Source of the DNA: Odoribacter sp. AF15-53
GTDB taxonomy: Bacteria; Bacteroidota; Bacteroidia; Bacteroidales; Marinifilaceae
Reading direction: 5' to 3'
DNA length: 64,000 bases
NCBI RefSeq assembly: GCF_003479425.1
Contig: NZ_QUHC01000010.1
Location: 72,832-136,831 of the forward strand
Part shown: positions 62,582-64,000 of the stretch, piece after piece
Position numbering within the stretch: position 1 is the stretch's first letter
Layout: each line of letters starts with the position of its first letter
The notes under the pieces: model-generated
Told to the model about the DNA's origin: nothing
The model's database searches: none
The model's input: only the letters and a program-made list of their open reading frames with translations
Position numbers and translations under genes: made by a program

Positions 62582-63736
62582 TTATAATGTATTTTTATTA
62601 TTTCCATATAATTGGTTTATCCACATCGCGAAGAGTTTATCTGTTACCGAAAAGGCTTTGTTGATTTCGGTAATGATGTCTTTGTCGAGTAATTTCTTCG
62701 AGGCAGATTGGACGGAACTTGCCGATGTCAGGCTGTGACGCTTGATAAATTCGGATGATGTGATACGTTCCGCTTCACCGTCTTTGGCAATGGCATATAG
62801 CAATTCTTTCTGTTTTTCAGGAATGTTTGACAATATTTCGCGGAAGATCGTGTCGTTGGCAGCAATCATATTGTCAATAGCGGCTTGTATGGTTTCGAGT
62901 GTACACTCTTCTTCCTCGGGAGTATCGGCAAACGCTTCATTGAAAGTCTTTTGAATGTAGTAGGTATGCCCCTTGAAAAGGTGGTAAACTTTTTCAATGT
63001 TCTCGGTTGCAATATGTCGGTTGCGTTTTTCAAAATGCCCCACGATAAATGGAATATAAATTTCCGGAACAATCGCTTTCAGTTCTAACATATCCGCGCT
63101 GTGATAGAACGGACGTGCGGCTGAAGTAAACATTTCTTGCATCATGTGGCGTTCGCTACCGGCGAAAATGAAATTACTGTTACGAAGTTTCTGTATATGT
63201 GTTCGTAGCAATGCTTCGATATTCTTTTCTGGATATTTAGCGATTTGCTGGAATTCGTCGATGGCTACGATACAGGGCTTGTCTGCATTGGCAAGGTACC
63301 GGAAGATTTCCTCCAACGTGTATTCCGGTCGGTCGATGTCGCCCAATTCCACGTTGAACGTTGGTGTTCCCGAAATGGGATCGAATCCGAATTTGCCGCT
63401 TATAGACTTGATGGTCTGGATAAAAAGGTTGGCCATTTTACGGCTTCGAGGCAGCAGCGTTTCATAAATTTCTCGCCCAAGGAGATAGGTAAATTCGCGG
63501 AGACTCGACGTGTGAAGTATGTCGATAAAAAATGTATAGTATTCCTTGCTGATTTCGGGTTTGTCATAACAAAACCGAATTAGTCCGGTTTTCCCCATTC
63601 GTCGAGGAGAAATGATTACCAAATTATTCCCATTGGTAATAGATTTGACGAGCCGTGCGGATTCTGTTACTCGATCGCAAAAATACTCCGGCTCGATCTT
63701 GCCGGTAACTATAAACGGGTTGATAATTTTTGCCAT
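62582..63736 (-). CDS. ATP-binding protein, AAA/ATPase_2-like with winged helix
   Basis: 384 residues. Walker A-like SPRRMGKTGLIRF at about 44-56 and Walker B IVAIDEFQQI at about 157-166, followed by a sensor-type FIFAGSERHMM. The C-terminal about 90 residues contain a winged-helix-like segment (SEFIKRHSLTSASSVQSASK, KLLDKDIITE). This is the archaeal-ATPase-type family that is very common in Bacteroidales and often carried as an accessory gene; its role is unclear. It has a well-spaced promoter of its own. Confidence 0.88.
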   Translation of the reverse strand: MAKIINPFIVTGKIEPEYFCDRVTESARLVKSITNGNNLVIISPRRMGKTGLIRFCYDKPEISKEYYTFFIDILHTSSLREFTYLLGREIYETLLPRSRKMANLFIQTIKSISGKFGFDPISGTPTFNVELGDIDRPEYTLEEIFRYLANADKPCIVAIDEFQQIAKYPEKNIEALLRTHIQKLRNSNFIFAGSERHMMQEMFTSAARPFYHSADMLELKAIVPEIYIPFIVGHFEKRNRHIATENIEKVYHLFKGHTYYIQKTFNEAFADTPEEEECTLETIQAAIDNMIAANDTIFREILSNIPEKQKELLYAIAKDGEAERITSSEFIKRHSLTSASSVQSASKKLLDKDIITEINKAFSVTDKLFAMWINQLYGNNKNTL

Positions 63737-63752
63737 GAATTTTATTTTGATG

Positions 63753-63784
63753 TAAAAGTAATTATTTTATATGAATTATGCAAA
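63753..63784 (-). promoter_or_regulatory. Promoter of the ATP-binding protein gene
   Basis: On the minus strand TTTG (63784-63781) is followed after exactly 20 nt by TACTTTTA (63760-63753), one base off the TAnnTTTG consensus. The ATG is at 63736. Confidence 0.55.
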
Positions 63785-63899
63785 TGAAATAATGGGTGCT
63801 TTTTTACTTTTTGATATGACAAGTATCGAGGATGGTGCGCCTCGTAAGGAGAATTTGGGAAATGAGCGTTTGATACAATTATGCAAAGAAAGAGTCTAA
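63771..63899 (+). CDS. Possible 42-codon ORF, unsupported
   Basis: ATG at 63771 to TAA at 63897-63899, beginning MNYANEIMGAFLLFD. It overlaps the promoter region of the ATP-binding gene and has no recognisable family. It could be the remnant of a longer gene; listed only for completeness. Confidence 0.15.
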   Translation: MNYANEIMGAFLLFDMTSIEDGAPRKENLGNERLIQLCKERV

Positions 63900-63915
63900 C
63901 AAGTTAATTTACCTA

Positions 63916-64000
63916 GAACTACCACCCCTAACCCCTCTTAGCACAGGAGGGGAAACCGCTTGGTTATCAATTCTCCCCCTGTGTAAGGGGGAGCTGGAGG
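63916..64000. repeat. Dispersed double-hairpin repeat of Bacteroidetes type, cut by the window end
   Basis: Two GC-rich hairpins: CCCCTC (63932-63937) with GAGGGG (63947-63952), and CTCCCCC (63973-63979) with GGGGGAG (63987-63993). The surrounding words ACCCCTAACCCCTC and CCCCCTGTGTAAGGGGGAG are of a kind found scattered between genes in many Bacteroidetes genomes. No coding function. Confidence 0.6.

Noticed and set aside
1..64000. tRNA, rRNA or insertion sequences
   Set aside because: No tRNA-like cloverleaf, rRNA segment or transposase gene could be recognised on either strand.

Overview
The window reads as chromosomal DNA of a gut Bacteroidales bacterium, most likely of the Odoribacteraceae/Butyricimonas type. 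That placement is inference, from three SusC/SusD pairs, FecI-type sigma and FecR-type anti-sigma genes, GldG-family proteins, Bacteroidetes -33/-7 promoters (TTTG and TAnnTTTG), weak Shine-Dalgarno sites and mid-40s GC. I see no rRNA, tRNA, transposase, integrase or CRISPR array.

Layout. (1) 1-4508: the 3' part of a secreted FN3/leucine-rich-repeat protein, then on the minus strand an AT-rich YhcG-type nuclease gene and a two-gene unit with a membrane Ser/Thr kinase. (2) 4705-20556: a sigma/FecR/SusC/SusD locus whose tail is proteolytic: a Mx1-like lipoprotein without a zinc site, a zinc metalloprotease with HExxHxxGxxH, a co-linear paralogue in which every zinc ligand is replaced, and a thioredoxin/S9-peptidase fusion. 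It looks like a surface and periplasmic peptide acquisition system. (3) 21006-27899: a second sigma/FecR/SusC/SusD set. (4) 28024-42290: two copies of a cassette made of one ABC ATPase and two fused ABC-2 permease/GldG-like proteins. Between them lie a single-chain double MutS-like ATPase and a TSCPD protein. (5) 42344-51900: FecR, SusC, SusD, DUF4843 lipoprotein, PKD-like lipoprotein, with the ECF sigma gene at the far end. (6) 52053-54783: a small membrane peptide and a type II restriction-modification pair. (7) 54794-64000: a GNAT enzyme, an unknown membrane-anchored protein, an osmoprotectant ABC transporter with an outer-membrane barrel gene, several conserved small proteins, an ATP-binding protein and a dispersed repeat.

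How it may work together. Regions 3 to 5 hold two parallel super-modules: each SusC/SusD importer lies next to one ATPase plus two GldF-GldG-like fusions. A bipartite motif, TCGGGTAGTACC-N15-TATT, occurs once just upstream of the second ATPase and once upstream of the distal sigma gene. This suggests that this sigma drives itself and the ATPase-GldFG-GldFG-FecR-SusC-SusD operon. In every FecR-SusC gap there is an RNA hairpin. Two distant intergenic regions carry the same unusual element, a conserved 23-bp core followed by an 11-bp-periodic array. The points most worth testing are the protease/pseudoprotease pair, the thioredoxin-S9 fusion, the duplicated SusCD plus ABC-GldFG modules with the double MutS-like protein, and the 11-bp-periodic element.
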